The notes: generated from the sequence alone by a model not told the origin. Shown: positions 8,017 through 16,697, counted from the stretch's first letter. The stretch is 64,000 nucleotides of DNA from Actinomycetota bacterium (GCA_018831265.1 JAHJCO010000056.1:1-64000); one strand, 5' to 3'. A program made the numbers and translations.

Positions 8017-9978
8017 TCAGGGCTGCTCCGCCCGCACGCCGGCTCCCCCACCGTAGTAGTTGATCTGTATGTGGGTGTGGTTGCCGTCATCGCGCGTGTA
8101 GGGGTTCGGCCCGCTATTGAAGTACGGCACCAGGTCGCGCACCACGCCCACGGGTGTCTTTCCCGCCTCGGCCCACTGGCCGACCGACACCAGCAGCTGC
8201 GACATGTGCAGCACGGCCATCTGGTAGCCGGGATGGCCGTCTATGGCAATGCGGACCCGAAGGTCGGGGTACACCCCGTACAGCATGTAGCTCTCCGCCG
8301 TGACCACGAGCCCGGTGACCGGCGCGTAGACCACCGTCCCTGCCTTCGCCTGCACGTCGCACGCGGTCGTGGAGTAGGTGCCCCGGTCCCTGGACTCCTC
8401 TATGAAGAAGAACGGGTCGGAGCCCATCCCCCTGGAGATCCCCGGGGCCATGCGCGCGGGGTTGTCGTCCCTCAGACAGACCCCGACCGGCTGCATCGGG
8501 GGGCAGGCGTTGTCCGAGGACGCCTCGTGGAAGACCGGGCCCAGCAGGTCGCAGTAGCGGATGGGGCTCTGTATATCGATGCCGCCCCAGGTTGCGATGG
8601 CGAAGGCACCCGGCTCCACCGAAGGCTCGTAGGAGAAGTAGCAGGGGCGCTCCGCGATGACCTCGCCCGGCGCGCTGACCTTGAGCCAGGCGCCGCCCAG
8701 GCCCGCCGACGCGGCGCTCAGGTCCAGGGTGGACCTGCTGCGCGCAGGCATCGCGAGGTCGTCCCTGTGGTATCCGCCGCCTTCGCCGAACACCTCGACC
8801 GTCACCGCTTTCTCACCAGACTCCGGGTTCATCACGCACAGCCATGGCTCGGCCCCGGTGCCCGCGCTCGTGGTGGGGAAGTACCACTCGGTGCCGCCGC
8901 CGGTCGAGCCCAGCACGTCGTGCCCCCCCTCGAGGGCGCCGTGGTACCAGAAGTACATGGGGCGCTCGCAGAGGATATCCTGCATGCAGGTCACGTGGAT
9001 CGACACGTCGCGTTCCGGCCCCACCGCCTCGTTTATGAAGAAGGTGGTGCGCGCGCTCGCCCGCAGCACGTAGGTGGCCGTCGCCGAGGACTGTCCCGAG
9101 AACATGTACTCCACGGTCACGGGCACCTCGGGCCCCGGGTTCAGCACGCACAGGTACTCCTCGAAACCCGCGCGGGTAGTGCCCTCGGCGAAGTACCACT
9201 CGCGGGCAAGGTCCTCCGAGCCGCAGGCGGTATGGCCGCCGCGCCAGGCGGACCTGTAGTCGAAGTACATGGGACGCTCCGCGATTACGGGGACCGAGGA
9301 CTCCACGGTGACAGAGACGTCCTGCTCGGGGCCGATCACGGAGTTCACGTCAACGGTCTGCCGGCTGTTCGCGGGCAGGGCCAGCTGCTGGACCCTGTTC
9401 TCGCCGGTGCCGAGGAAGTAGGTGATCTCGGCGACCCCGTCGGTACCTGCGGGGTTCTGCAGGCAGAGCCACTCGGCGAAGCCTCCCCGGGTCGTGCCCT
9501 CCGCGAAGTGCCAGGTGCCGGACGGCGCTCCCACGCCGCGCGAGGCGTGCCCGCCCGTCCAGACGCCCTTGTAGTTGAAGTACATCTGTCGCTCGGCCGC
9601 CAGCCCCTCGCTGGAGTCGATCGCGATAGAGACATCCCGGTCGGGCCCCACCGCGTCGTTGACCAGGATGGATGCGCCCGCCCACGGTTCCAGGGCCACC
9701 TGCTGGGTGGAGGCCGACCCGCCGCCGAACAGGTACCGGATGGTGACCTCTGCGGCGTTCGCGCCGGGATTGCGAAGGATGAGATACTCCTCGAACCCGT
9801 TGCGGGTGGTGCCCTCGGCGAAGTACAGGCTCTTCGCGGGTGCCGACCACCCGGTTACGTCGTGGCCTCCGTCCCAGTCGTGTATGGATGCGTACGCCGG
9901 CGCGCTCAGCGACAGCAGGGCCGCCGCCAGTGCGGCTGCAACGATGCGCCCGAAGGTGCGCGGTCTGAACTCCCTCAA
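8017..9978 (-). CDS. Secreted FAEGTTR-repeat protein with C-terminal LytM-like domain
   Basis: A signal peptide (to about APAYA, residue 31) is followed by four tandem repeats of roughly 100 residues. Each opens with a variant of FAEGTTRxGFEEYLxLxNP, passes through VGPERDVSI, and closes with ERPMYFxY and GGHDVxG. The fourth repeat is degenerate (YFPTTSAGTG). The C-terminal 150 residues have the look of an M23/LytM peptidase fold: VVYAPVTGLVV, VLHMSQLL and a final HTHIQINY. The usual first zinc-binding HxxxD motif is not evident, so peptidase activity is doubtful. TTG at 9978 has GGAGG upstream. The repeats occur again in the gene at 10708. The role is probably cell-surface or envelope related. 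Confidence 0.8.
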   Translation of the reverse strand: MREFRPRTFGRIVAAALAAALLSLSAPAYASIHDWDGGHDVTGWSAPAKSLYFAEGTTRNGFEEYLILRNPGANAAEVTIRYLFGGGSASTQQVALEPWAGASILVNDAVGPDRDVSIAIDSSEGLAAERQMYFNYKGVWTGGHASRGVGAPSGTWHFAEGTTRGGFAEWLCLQNPAGTDGVAEITYFLGTGENRVQQLALPANSRQTVDVNSVIGPEQDVSVTVESSVPVIAERPMYFDYRSAWRGGHTACGSEDLAREWYFAEGTTRAGFEEYLCVLNPGPEVPVTVEYMFSGQSSATATYVLRASARTTFFINEAVGPERDVSIHVTCMQDILCERPMYFWYHGALEGGHDVLGSTGGGTEWYFPTTSAGTGAEPWLCVMNPESGEKAVTVEVFGEGGGYHRDDLAMPARSRSTLDLSAASAGLGGAWLKVSAPGEVIAERPCYFSYEPSVEPGAFAIATWGGIDIQSPIRYCDLLGPVFHEASSDNACPPMQPVGVCLRDDNPARMAPGISRGMGSDPFFFIEESRDRGTYSTTACDVQAKAGTVVYAPVTGLVVTAESYMLYGVYPDLRVRIAIDGHPGYQMAVLHMSQLLVSVGQWAEAGKTPVGVVRDLVPYFNSGPNPYTRDDGNHTHIQINYYGGGAGVRAEQP

Positions 9979-10042
9979 AGAACCTCCATCAAAGGTACGG
10001 CTTTCTTACGTTTCGCTTGCGCCAGCGCGGCCACCTGTCCCC

Positions 10043-10696
10043 TCACGCGCCGGCCCGCGCGGAGGCGGGCGCCCTGGTGTTCACCATCAGGACGGCGCTC
10101 GCGGCCAGCGCGGCAAGTGAGCACGCCATGAACAGGTACGGCGCCGGCCCCCGCGTATGCATGTCCGGCACGCCGGCGGTCAGGGCGTAGAGCGCCACTC
10201 CGACCGCCACTATCGAGAGGCCGAGGGCCACCGGCCTGGACCAGCGGCGCTCCGTGTTCTGGGGCAGGACGTAGAGGACCTCCAATGCCCTGAAGGTGAC
10301 GAACACCCCCAGTACCATCGACAGCATTATCGGCCAGGTCCCCGAGTGGTTGACCCCGAACACCTTGTACCAGGGCAGGGGGCCCGAAACCAGCATGCCG
10401 ATCCCCGCCACCAGCAGGATCACCCCGGGGACATTGTCCCTGGGTGAGCCGAACCGCCGGACCTGTCTTACCGGGACGTCGGCATGCCGGGACATCGACA
10501 GCGGCTCGAGGTCGGCGGCGCGCAGCATGAAGAACTCCTGGAGGACGGCGGAACGGACCACGTAGCGGTACTCCAGGTTCGCCGGGTGGGGGTCCACCTT
10601 CATGATGTAGACCTCCTCGCCGGCGCGGAATGCCGGGCCCTGCGGCGCGGGTATGTCGTACCTTATCCTGCAGCGGTCTCCGGCCATCGGCTCCAT
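10043..10696 (-). CDS. Four-helix membrane protein of unknown function
   Basis: About 217 residues. The first 85 are soluble, with CRIRYDIPAPQGPAFRAGEEVYIMKV, which resembles a small beta-barrel or SH3-like fold. Four hydrophobic segments follow: NVPGVILLVAGIGMLVSG, IMLSMVLGVFVTF, ALGLSIVAVGVALYAL and YLFMACSLAALAASAVL. ATG at 10696 has AGGAGA nine bases upstream. It follows the repeat protein at 10708 by 11 bases, so the two are co-transcribed, and it precedes the second repeat protein. It could anchor or export the repeat proteins, but nothing in the sequence proves it. A longer ORF in this frame reading back through the upstream gene is spurious. Confidence 0.75.
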   Translation of the reverse strand: MEPMAGDRCRIRYDIPAPQGPAFRAGEEVYIMKVDPHPANLEYRYVVRSAVLQEFFMLRAADLEPLSMSRHADVPVRQVRRFGSPRDNVPGVILLVAGIGMLVSGPLPWYKVFGVNHSGTWPIMLSMVLGVFVTFRALEVLYVLPQNTERRWSRPVALGLSIVAVGVALYALTAGVPDMHTRGPAPYLFMACSLAALAASAVLMVNTRAPASARAGA

Positions 10697-10707
10697 GTAG
10701 TGCTCTC

Positions 10708-12753
10708 CTAGAAGGTCGGCGGGGTGAACCCGACCACGTCGTGCCCGCCGCTGTACTGCCCCTGGAACAGGAAGTACATCGGCCGCTCGGCGACTATGGG
10801 AAGGCTCGAGGTTATCAGCGACGACTGGGAGAGACCGTCCCCCAGGTCCTCGTTCACGTAGACGGTGTAGCGGCTGCGGGCGGGGGCCTGGTGGGACTTC
10901 CGGACCGTGCCGCCGCCCTCGAGGTAGTAGGTGATGGTGACCTCGGCATCCTCGTCGTTGGGGTTCAGGATGCAGAACCACTGGTCGAACCCCGGTCCCG
11001 TGTACCCCTCCGCGAAGTAGCACGAGGTTGTCAGGTGCGTCGCTCCCATGACGTCGTGCCCGCCGGTGTAGGAGTACCCGCGCGAGCCGCGGTAGTCGAA
11101 GTACATGGGCCGCTCGGCCACGAACCCCGAGGTCGAGCTCAGCGTGACCGAGACGTCCCTGTCGGGCCCGACCTCGGCGCCGACGCTGATGGTCCTGCGC
11201 TGGTTGGCGTTTACCGGGTAGCTTCGCTGCAGTACCTCGCCGCGGTCCAGCATGTAGATCGCGTCCACGGTTATCTCGAACTCGTTCGGGTTCTGGAGGC
11301 AGAGCCACTCCTCGAAGTTGCCGTAGGTCGCCCCCTCGGCGAAGTAGTACTGCGCCCTGGGGGCCGTTATTCCCATCACGACGTGCCCGCCGGTCCAGTA
11401 GCGGTTCGCCGCGCCGGAGCCCATGTAGCAGAAGTACATGGGCCGCTCGGCCACCACGGCGCGGTCGCACTCCAGCTTCATGGAGAAGTCCTTATCCCTG
11501 CCGATCTGCTCGGCCACGTTGATGGTGACCCTTGAGAGCGCCGGCACGGCGTTGTACCTGGTGCGGTGCCCTTCCCCCTCGACCTGGTAGTAGATGGTCA
11601 TCCCCGCGTCCTCCGCCTGCGGGTTCTCCACGCACACGTATGTGTCGAAGCCGCTGCGGGTCGTGCCCTCGGCGAAGTACCACGTGGGGGACGGGGCCGT
11701 CGCGCCCATCGCGTCCGAGCCGCCGTCGTAACCCGGGCCGCCTCCCGGGGCCCGGCCTCCGGTCCCGTTGGGCCGGTAGTCGAAGTACATGGGCCGCTCG
11801 ACGACGACCTCCCGGTCGGAGGTCACGGTCACGCAGGTGTCCCGACCGGTCCCGATGGCACCGCCGATGTCCACCGTACGCCTGCTGAGCGCTGGGACGA
11901 TGTACGATTTCATCTGCGTGCTGTCCGTTGTCATGAAGTCGACGATGACGCATGCTTCCACGTCGTCCGGGTTGCCGATGCACAAGTATGTCACGAAACC
12001 GCCGCGGGTGGTGCCCTCCGCGAAGTAGAAGCGCGAGCGCACCGCCTCGAGCTTGTAGGTCGTCCTCTCGCTCATGCTCTTCTTGCCGAGCTCCGACTCG
12101 GCGTAGATGCGGAGCGTGTGCTGGCCCGATCGCATCCCGGTCATGTTCCAGGTGTAGGCGTAGTCCACGGCGTCAGCGGGCGGGTCGTAAAGAGCGCTGT
12201 GGAGGGTGGAGCCGTCCACCGAGAAGGATATCCGCTCGACGCCGCCGCCGCCCTGCCCCCTGGTCACGCGCGCCTTCACAGAGACCGGCCCGGTGGACTG
12301 GTCGAGCACCTGGTTGGGACCCGGCTCCTTGAAGTCGATCATGGGGACGCCGACGTTGTTGACCGTGACCAGGATGCCGTCGTCGGTGACCTGCCCGGTC
12401 CCGTTCCAGCAGTGGATCGCGATGGTGTGCGTCCCGTTGAACTCCTTCACGGTGTCCCAGTCGTAGGTCGCCTCGGCGTATGTCGGCAGGCCGCTGAAGG
12501 TGATCTGGCCTTCTTGCGTCCCGGCGTCGATGACGGCGCGAGTGAGCCCCGCGGGATCCCAGCACTTGATGATGATGTGGACGGTACCCGACTCGATGGA
12601 CCCCTCCGTGGGATTGAAGAACTCGAAGGTGGTGGAGGCGCAGGCCCCCGGGGCGGACGCGAGGCACGCGGAGAGCACGAGCACGGCCGCCAGTGCCGCC
12701 GGCCATGTCCTTGTGCTGCCCATGCTCCTGCCCGACCTGCTTCCTGTAATCAC
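10708..12753 (-). CDS. Secreted protein with Ig-like domains and four FAEGTTR repeats
   Basis: A signal peptide (hydrophobic core AALAAVLVLSACLAS, ending near residue 40) is followed by two Ig-like beta-sandwich domains: FEFFNPTEGSIESGTVHI through TVNN, then IDFKEPGPNQVLDQ through YKLEA. Four FAEGTTR-type repeats of about 100 residues come next, each ending in ERPMYF and GGHDVMG. There is no C-terminal enzyme domain. The chosen start is GTG at 12753, which lies six bases after a TACAAT box and has no ribosome site, so it may be leaderless; ATG at 12723 also gives a complete signal peptide. It is the first gene of a minus-strand operon with the membrane protein at 10043. The function is unknown; adhesion or envelope structure is plausible. 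Confidence 0.8.
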   Translation of the reverse strand: MITGSRSGRSMGSTRTWPAALAAVLVLSACLASAPGACASTTFEFFNPTEGSIESGTVHIIIKCWDPAGLTRAVIDAGTQEGQITFSGLPTYAEATYDWDTVKEFNGTHTIAIHCWNGTGQVTDDGILVTVNNVGVPMIDFKEPGPNQVLDQSTGPVSVKARVTRGQGGGGVERISFSVDGSTLHSALYDPPADAVDYAYTWNMTGMRSGQHTLRIYAESELGKKSMSERTTYKLEAVRSRFYFAEGTTRGGFVTYLCIGNPDDVEACVIVDFMTTDSTQMKSYIVPALSRRTVDIGGAIGTGRDTCVTVTSDREVVVERPMYFDYRPNGTGGRAPGGGPGYDGGSDAMGATAPSPTWYFAEGTTRSGFDTYVCVENPQAEDAGMTIYYQVEGEGHRTRYNAVPALSRVTINVAEQIGRDKDFSMKLECDRAVVAERPMYFCYMGSGAANRYWTGGHVVMGITAPRAQYYFAEGATYGNFEEWLCLQNPNEFEITVDAIYMLDRGEVLQRSYPVNANQRRTISVGAEVGPDRDVSVTLSSTSGFVAERPMYFDYRGSRGYSYTGGHDVMGATHLTTSCYFAEGYTGPGFDQWFCILNPNDEDAEVTITYYLEGGGTVRKSHQAPARSRYTVYVNEDLGDGLSQSSLITSSLPIVAERPMYFLFQGQYSGGHDVVGFTPPTF

Positions 12754-12831
12754 CGGTTAATTGTAACCGCTTATGCGTGGGAGGGCCGCGAGGACGGCCC
12801 GGCGGCCCGCACCGGACCCGCTTCAAGAAAA

Positions 12832-12996
12832 GTGTCAGACATTTGAATCCCAACTTCAACAGCAGTTGACCGACGAATCGAAAAACCACAGTTATCGCCC
12901 GGGTGCCGATCCATGCCCCGGACGGGCCGTAACTCTAGTTGCTGTGATTATCTTTTGGACAAAAGAGTTAGTTGTTGTGATTCAAATGTCTGACAC
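12832..12996. repeat. 165-bp palindromic element with 18-bp perfect terminal inverted repeats
   Basis: GTGTCAGACATTTGAATC at 12832-12849 is repeated exactly in inverse at 12979-12996. The ends belong to the GTCAGAC family found elsewhere in the window, but the interior is longer and unrelated. There is no ORF of note inside, as expected for a MITE or REP-like element. It sits in the 365-base gap between divergent genes; apart from it and the promoter at 13054, nothing else is visible in that gap. Confidence 0.85.
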
Positions 12997-13053
12997 CAAG
13001 CTTGGTTCGTTGACCGTACAGATATCATTCAAGCCGGCGGTTGCTCGCCCTCA

Positions 13054-13082
13054 TTCAACGCGGTCGGCAGAACCATTATTAT
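13054..13082 (+). promoter_or_regulatory. Candidate promoter of the AbfD-like gene
   Basis: TTCAAC (13054-13059), a 17-base spacer and TATTAT (13077-13082) lie 37 bases before the ATG. The -35 box is imperfect. Confidence 0.45.
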
Positions 13083-13118
13083 TAGTGTGCTCCAGAATCT
13101 AGACCGGAGGGCAACAGC

Positions 13119-14570
13119 ATGAAGATAGATAGCCCGGAAGAGTACCTGGAGAGCCTCAGGCGGCTCGAGCGTGACGTGTACGTGCTGGGCGAGCCCTGCG
13201 AGTGCACCGTGGACCACCCGCTGCTGAGGCCCAGCGCCAACGCCGTGGCCGAGACGTACGACATGGGCCGGGAGCCCGAGGCCGAGGGCCTGCTCACCTG
13301 CCGCAGCCACCTCACGGGAAAGACCATCAGCCGCTTCACCCACATCCACCGCGGCACCGACGACCTGGTGGACAAGGTGCTCATGCAGAGGCTGCTGGGG
13401 CGTCGCACCGCCACCTGCTTTCAGCGATGCGTGGGCATGGACGGGTTCAACGCCCTGTACTCGGTCACCTTCGAGTGCGACGAGGCGCACGGAACCGACT
13501 ACCACAGCCGCCTTCAGGACTACCTGGCCTGGGTTCAGGAGGAGAACCTGGTGGTCGAGGGCGCCATGACCGACGTGAAGGGAGACCGATCCCTGCGGCC
13601 GGGCGAGCAGGTCGACCCGGACATGTTCCTGCGGGTGGTGGACCGCACATCGGACGGCATAGTGGTGCGCGGGGCCAAGGCTCACCAGACCGGGGCGCTC
13701 AACTCGCACGAGATACTGGTCATGCCCACCACCGCCATGCGCGAGGGAGAGGAGCAGTTCGCGGTATCGTTCGCGGTGCCGGCCGACGCCGAGGGAATCA
13801 CCTTCGTGCTCGGTCGCCAGCCCTCCGACACCCGCAAGCTCGAGGGGAGCCCCCTGGACGTGGGCAACCCCAACTACGGGAGCCAGGAAGCGCTGGTGAT
13901 CTTCGAGGACGTGTTCATCCCCTCCGAGCGCGTGTTCATGTGCGGGGAGACCGACCAGAGCGGCAAGGTGGTGGAGCGCTTCGCCTCATTCCACCGGCAG
14001 TCGTACGGCGGCTGCAAGGTGGGCGTGGGCGACGTCATCATCGGTGCGGCCCAGTTGGCCGCCGAGTACCAGGGGGCGGCGAAGGCCAGCCACGTGCGCG
14101 ACAAGATAACCGAGATGATCCACCTCAACGAGACGCTGTTCGCCTGCGGTATCGCCTGCAGCTCGCGGGGCGCCGCCACGCCCTCGGGGGGCTACATGGT
14201 GGACACGCTGCTGGCCAACGTATGCAAGCTCAACGTCACCCGCTTCCCGTTCGAGATAGCCCGGCTGCTGCAGGACATCGCGGGCGGGCTGGTGGTGACC
14301 ATGCCCTCGGAGAGGGACTTCGCAAACACCGAGATCGCGCCGTATCTGGACAAGTACCTCCGGGGGCGCGCCGAGGTGCCGACGCTGGACCGCATAAGGA
14401 TACTGAAGTTCATCGAGAGCATCACCGTGGGCTGCGGGGCCGCCGCCTACCTGACCGAAAGCATCCACGGCGCCGGGTCCCCGCAGGCGCAGCGCATCAT
14501 GATATCGCGCCTGGCCGACCTCCCGGAGAAGGTCAGGCTGGCGAAGCGGATCGCGGGGATAGAAGATTAA
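13119..14570 (+). CDS. abfD: 4-hydroxybutyryl-CoA dehydratase / vinylacetyl-CoA delta-isomerase
   Basis: This flavin and [4Fe-4S] radical dehydratase converts 4-hydroxybutyryl-CoA to crotonyl-CoA and isomerises vinylacetyl-CoA. The length, 483 residues, matches the family. The four cluster ligands known from the clostridial enzyme (C99, C103, H292, C299) are seen here as C100 and C104 in TCFQRC, and H292 and C299 in FHRQSYGGC, so the protein should be catalytic rather than a plain HpaB-type flavin monooxygenase. ATG at 13119 has CGGAGG eight bases before it. It stands alone on the strand, and no CoA-transferase or 4-hydroxybutyrate dehydrogenase is nearby. It implies 4-aminobutyrate/succinate-type fermentation or 4-hydroxybutyrate use. 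Confidence 0.93.
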   Translation: MKIDSPEEYLESLRRLERDVYVLGEPCECTVDHPLLRPSANAVAETYDMGREPEAEGLLTCRSHLTGKTISRFTHIHRGTDDLVDKVLMQRLLGRRTATCFQRCVGMDGFNALYSVTFECDEAHGTDYHSRLQDYLAWVQEENLVVEGAMTDVKGDRSLRPGEQVDPDMFLRVVDRTSDGIVVRGAKAHQTGALNSHEILVMPTTAMREGEEQFAVSFAVPADAEGITFVLGRQPSDTRKLEGSPLDVGNPNYGSQEALVIFEDVFIPSERVFMCGETDQSGKVVERFASFHRQSYGGCKVGVGDVIIGAAQLAAEYQGAAKASHVRDKITEMIHLNETLFACGIACSSRGAATPSGGYMVDTLLANVCKLNVTRFPFEIARLLQDIAGGLVVTMPSERDFANTEIAPYLDKYLRGRAEVPTLDRIRILKFIESITVGCGAAAYLTESIHGAGSPQAQRIMISRLADLPEKVRLAKRIAGIED

Positions 14571-14583
14571 TAAAGACGGTCAG

Positions 14584-14622
14584 CCTCACCCCGACCCTCT
14601 CCCCCTGGGGAAGAGGGAGGAA
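14584..14622. repeat. REP-like palindrome, CCCTCTCCCC type
   Basis: CCTCACCCCGACCCTCTCCC followed by CCTGGGGAAGAGGGAGG can fold into a GC-rich hairpin. It belongs to the common bacterial repeat class that reads 'LTPTLSPWGRG' when translated. It lies between the stop of abfD and the stop of the convergent zinc-ribbon gene, so it may end transcription. A related copy is inside dnaE2 at 19128-19178. Confidence 0.75.
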
Positions 14623-14628
14623 CCGTGG

Positions 14629-15477
14629 TCAGCCGGAGGCAAGGGAGACGATGGAGATCACCATCGCCGCGATCGCGGCTCCGGCGAACCCCCAGAGGCC
14701 CACGTGCGGGGAGAGGCCTTCCATCTTCCAGTAGACCATCACGATGTCCACGGCGGCGCACGCCGCCGCCCCCACCGCGAAGGCGAGCGCGAGCCAGCCC
14801 CCAACCCTCTTTCTGAAAAAGACGATGACGGCCCCGAGCAGCAGCAGCGCCCCGAAAAGCAGGCTGAAGAACCCGGTTAAAAAGACCGTCCCCTCCTCGC
14901 TCAACACTATGTTGAAGCCGCCGCCGCCGGTCGACCCCGTGGTCATCGTGTTCCAGCCGGTGATGCTCGCAGTGGCGGTCGAGGATACACCGGGGATCGA
15001 GATCGACGGAGTGGCTATCCAGGGCAGGAACGTGGAGCCGGCCACCAGCAGTCCCGCCAGCAGCATCAGCAGGCCGAGTACCCACGAGCCGCGGCTTCCG
15101 GCGGCGGAGTAGCCGGGTGCGTAGGGCGCCTGAGGCTGGGCATAGGCGTACTGCGGCGCCTGTCCGTACGGCTGAGGGGGGTATCCCCGGGCGGGCATCT
15201 GCACGGTCGGCTGGCCGTAGGGCTGGCCCGGGTAACCGGGGTAGGGCGGCTGCTGACCGTAGGCGGGCAGGCCGGGTGCGCCCGGCTGGTAGACCGTGGT
15301 CGGCTGGGGCGCGGCTGCTGCCGGCTGCCCCGGGGATGCCGGCTGTTGCGGCGCCGCCGGCGCCGCCGCCCCCGGAGGCGCGGGCGGGTACTGTCCCCCG
15401 GCCGCCAGCTGCCTCCCGCAGTAGACGCAGCTGCGGTACCGCTGGTCTATCTCGCGCCCGCACCCAGGACAGATCAC
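14629..15477 (-). CDS. Zinc-ribbon, proline-rich membrane protein
   Basis: The N-terminus MICPGCGREIDQRYRSCVYCG is a CxxC-CxxC zinc ribbon. Residues 25-120 are Pro/Gln/Ala/Tyr-rich with PYGQ- and YPGQP-type repeats. Membrane segments follow: WVLGLLMLLAGLLVAGSTFL near 130-150, FSLLFGALLLLGAVIVFF and ALAFAVGAAACAAVDIVMVYW, then AGAAIAAMVISIVSLASG at the end. It starts with GTG at 15477 with AGGGGGT upstream. The plan matches the selenoprotein at 4413 and other zinc-ribbon membrane proteins of Gram-positive bacteria. The function is unknown. Confidence 0.78.
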   Translation of the reverse strand: MICPGCGREIDQRYRSCVYCGRQLAAGGQYPPAPPGAAAPAAPQQPASPGQPAAAAPQPTTVYQPGAPGLPAYGQQPPYPGYPGQPYGQPTVQMPARGYPPQPYGQAPQYAYAQPQAPYAPGYSAAGSRGSWVLGLLMLLAGLLVAGSTFLPWIATPSISIPGVSSTATASITGWNTMTTGSTGGGGFNIVLSEEGTVFLTGFFSLLFGALLLLGAVIVFFRKRVGGWLALAFAVGAAACAAVDIVMVYWKMEGLSPHVGLWGFAGAAIAAMVISIVSLASG

Positions 15478-15594
15478 CGCGTACCCCCTTCGCCTGGACC
15501 CGGCGACGCGGCGAGGGCGATGGCGATAACGATTGCCGTATGGCGCTTTGTCATCCGTTCCCCCGGTGTTCGTGGGCGCGCCGGGCGGCCCATG

Positions 15595-16182
15595 TCAGAT
15601 CCCGAGCTCGTCGGCCAGGTCGGCCGCCTCCTTGTTGAGCTTCTCGAGCTTCTCGTCGAGCTGCGCCTTCTGGGTCAGGACCGGGTCGATCCCGGCTCTG
15701 ATGGCCTCTTCGTCGACGGTGCCGCTGGCGAGGTACTCATCGAACGCCCGGTCGTAGAGCTCCCAGTACTGGCGGTGCAGCGAGGCCAGCTGGTCCAGTA
15801 TCCCCAGGACCTCTATCTTGTTCAGGGCGTACTCCTTGTAGCCCTCCACGTCGTCCAGCTTCAGGATCTTCTCGTACTCCGAGCGGGTCTTCTGTATGTC
15901 CGCGTTGGACGTATCGACGAGGGCGGACAGCTCGGCGGTGAGCTGTTTCATCTTCTGAGCTTCCTCGGCTGTCGGTGGATCGCTTATCTGCTGGAAGAGC
16001 GCCGCCAGCTCGTCGCTCTTCTTTTTCAACTCTTCCTGGATGACCGCGACGTCCTTGTTCCTGGCGCGGGCCTGCTCGATGTACTCTCGCGCCGTGGACT
16101 GCTCGCTGGTGCAGCCGGAGATCGCGGCTGCAGCGATGGCCGCGACGAGGAGTGCTGTCAAGAGCACGGGGGACTTCCTCAA
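15595..16182 (-). CDS. Coiled-coil lipoprotein
   Basis: A type II signal peptide with lipobox AISGC is followed by about 170 residues that are almost wholly charged helix (for example IQEELKKKSDELAALFQQ and LTQKAQLDEKLEKLNKEA), so a coiled-coil protein tethered to the outer face of the membrane is expected. TTG at 16182 has GAGGAGG five bases upstream. It lies 117 bases beyond the zinc-ribbon membrane protein and may share its transcript. I do not recognise a family. Confidence 0.75.
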   Translation of the reverse strand: MRKSPVLLTALLVAAIAAAAISGCTSEQSTAREYIEQARARNKDVAVIQEELKKKSDELAALFQQISDPPTAEEAQKMKQLTAELSALVDTSNADIQKTRSEYEKILKLDDVEGYKEYALNKIEVLGILDQLASLHRQYWELYDRAFDEYLASGTVDEEAIRAGIDPVLTQKAQLDEKLEKLNKEAADLADELGI

Positions 16183-16203
16183 GGCGCCTCCTCTAAAAAT
16201 ACA

Positions 16204-16652
16204 GTGGCGTCAGACACTTTCATTGCATTCATTTTCAAGAACAGAGGGGCGTCAGACGTTTTCATTGCGTTATGTCCTTATCGAGATCAACGTACTCCAA
16301 CACTCTTAAAAGACAGAGTGGCGTCAGACACTTTCATCCATTATCACCACCCGCTGGTCGGCGTGCACTGAATGTATCAAAAGTGTCTGACCCCACGGTC
16401 ACCTGTCGGACCCCCCGGTTGTCTGAATCGGCGTAGTCCAACGGCACTGCAAGTGTCTGACCCCACGAGATAACATGTCTCTATTCTAATGCAACAGACG
16501 CCGGTTGAATGCCGGCGTTCCCCGTTGCATCCAAAGAGGGACGCCTTCCGGTGGATCAACCTATGGACGAACCGGGGGGTCAGACATTTGCAGGCGTTCA
16601 ATACTCGTCAACGCAGGGACTGGAGATAACGCATGAAATTGTCTGACGCCTC
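16204..16652. repeat. Cluster of GTCAGAC-ended palindromic elements
   Basis: This 563-base gap (16183-16745) between divergent genes is packed with ends of the interspersed element family. GTGGCGTCAGACACTTTCAT is at 16204 and again at 16319, and GGCGTCAGACGTTTTCATTG at 16248. The opposite-type ends AAGTGTCTGACCCCAC are at 16381-16396 and 16451-16466. A further complete element runs from GGGGTCAGACATTTGCA (16576) to AATTGTCTGACGCC (16650). One whole unit is 16319-16396 (78 bp). The rest looks like nested or partly deleted copies. The remaining bases up to the lexA promoter show nothing else. Confidence 0.8.
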
Positions 16653-16668
16653 TGTATATCGACCTGGC

Positions 16669-16697
16669 TTGATTTTCGGTTTTTGTTCGGTTACACT
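16669..16697 (+). promoter_or_regulatory. lexA promoter
   Basis: TTGATT (16669-16674), a 17-base spacer and TACACT (16692-16697) precede the lexA ATG by 48 bases. I looked for a palindromic SOS box of the CGAAC-N4-GTTCG kind here and did not find a clear one. Confidence 0.55.

Noticed and set aside
8071..10131. A 686-codon plus-strand ORF opposite the repeat protein
   Set aside because: The minus strand encodes clear repeats and a signal peptide; the plus ORF is an antisense shadow in high-GC DNA.
10043..11470. 475-codon ORF covering the membrane protein and part of the repeat gene
   Set aside because: Only the last 217 codons encode a sensible protein; the rest is a shadow of the repeat gene at 10708.
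16204..16652. CRISPR-like array
   Set aside because: The repeats are palindromic elements in both orientations with irregular spacing and no constant repeat-spacer pattern, and no cas genes are present.
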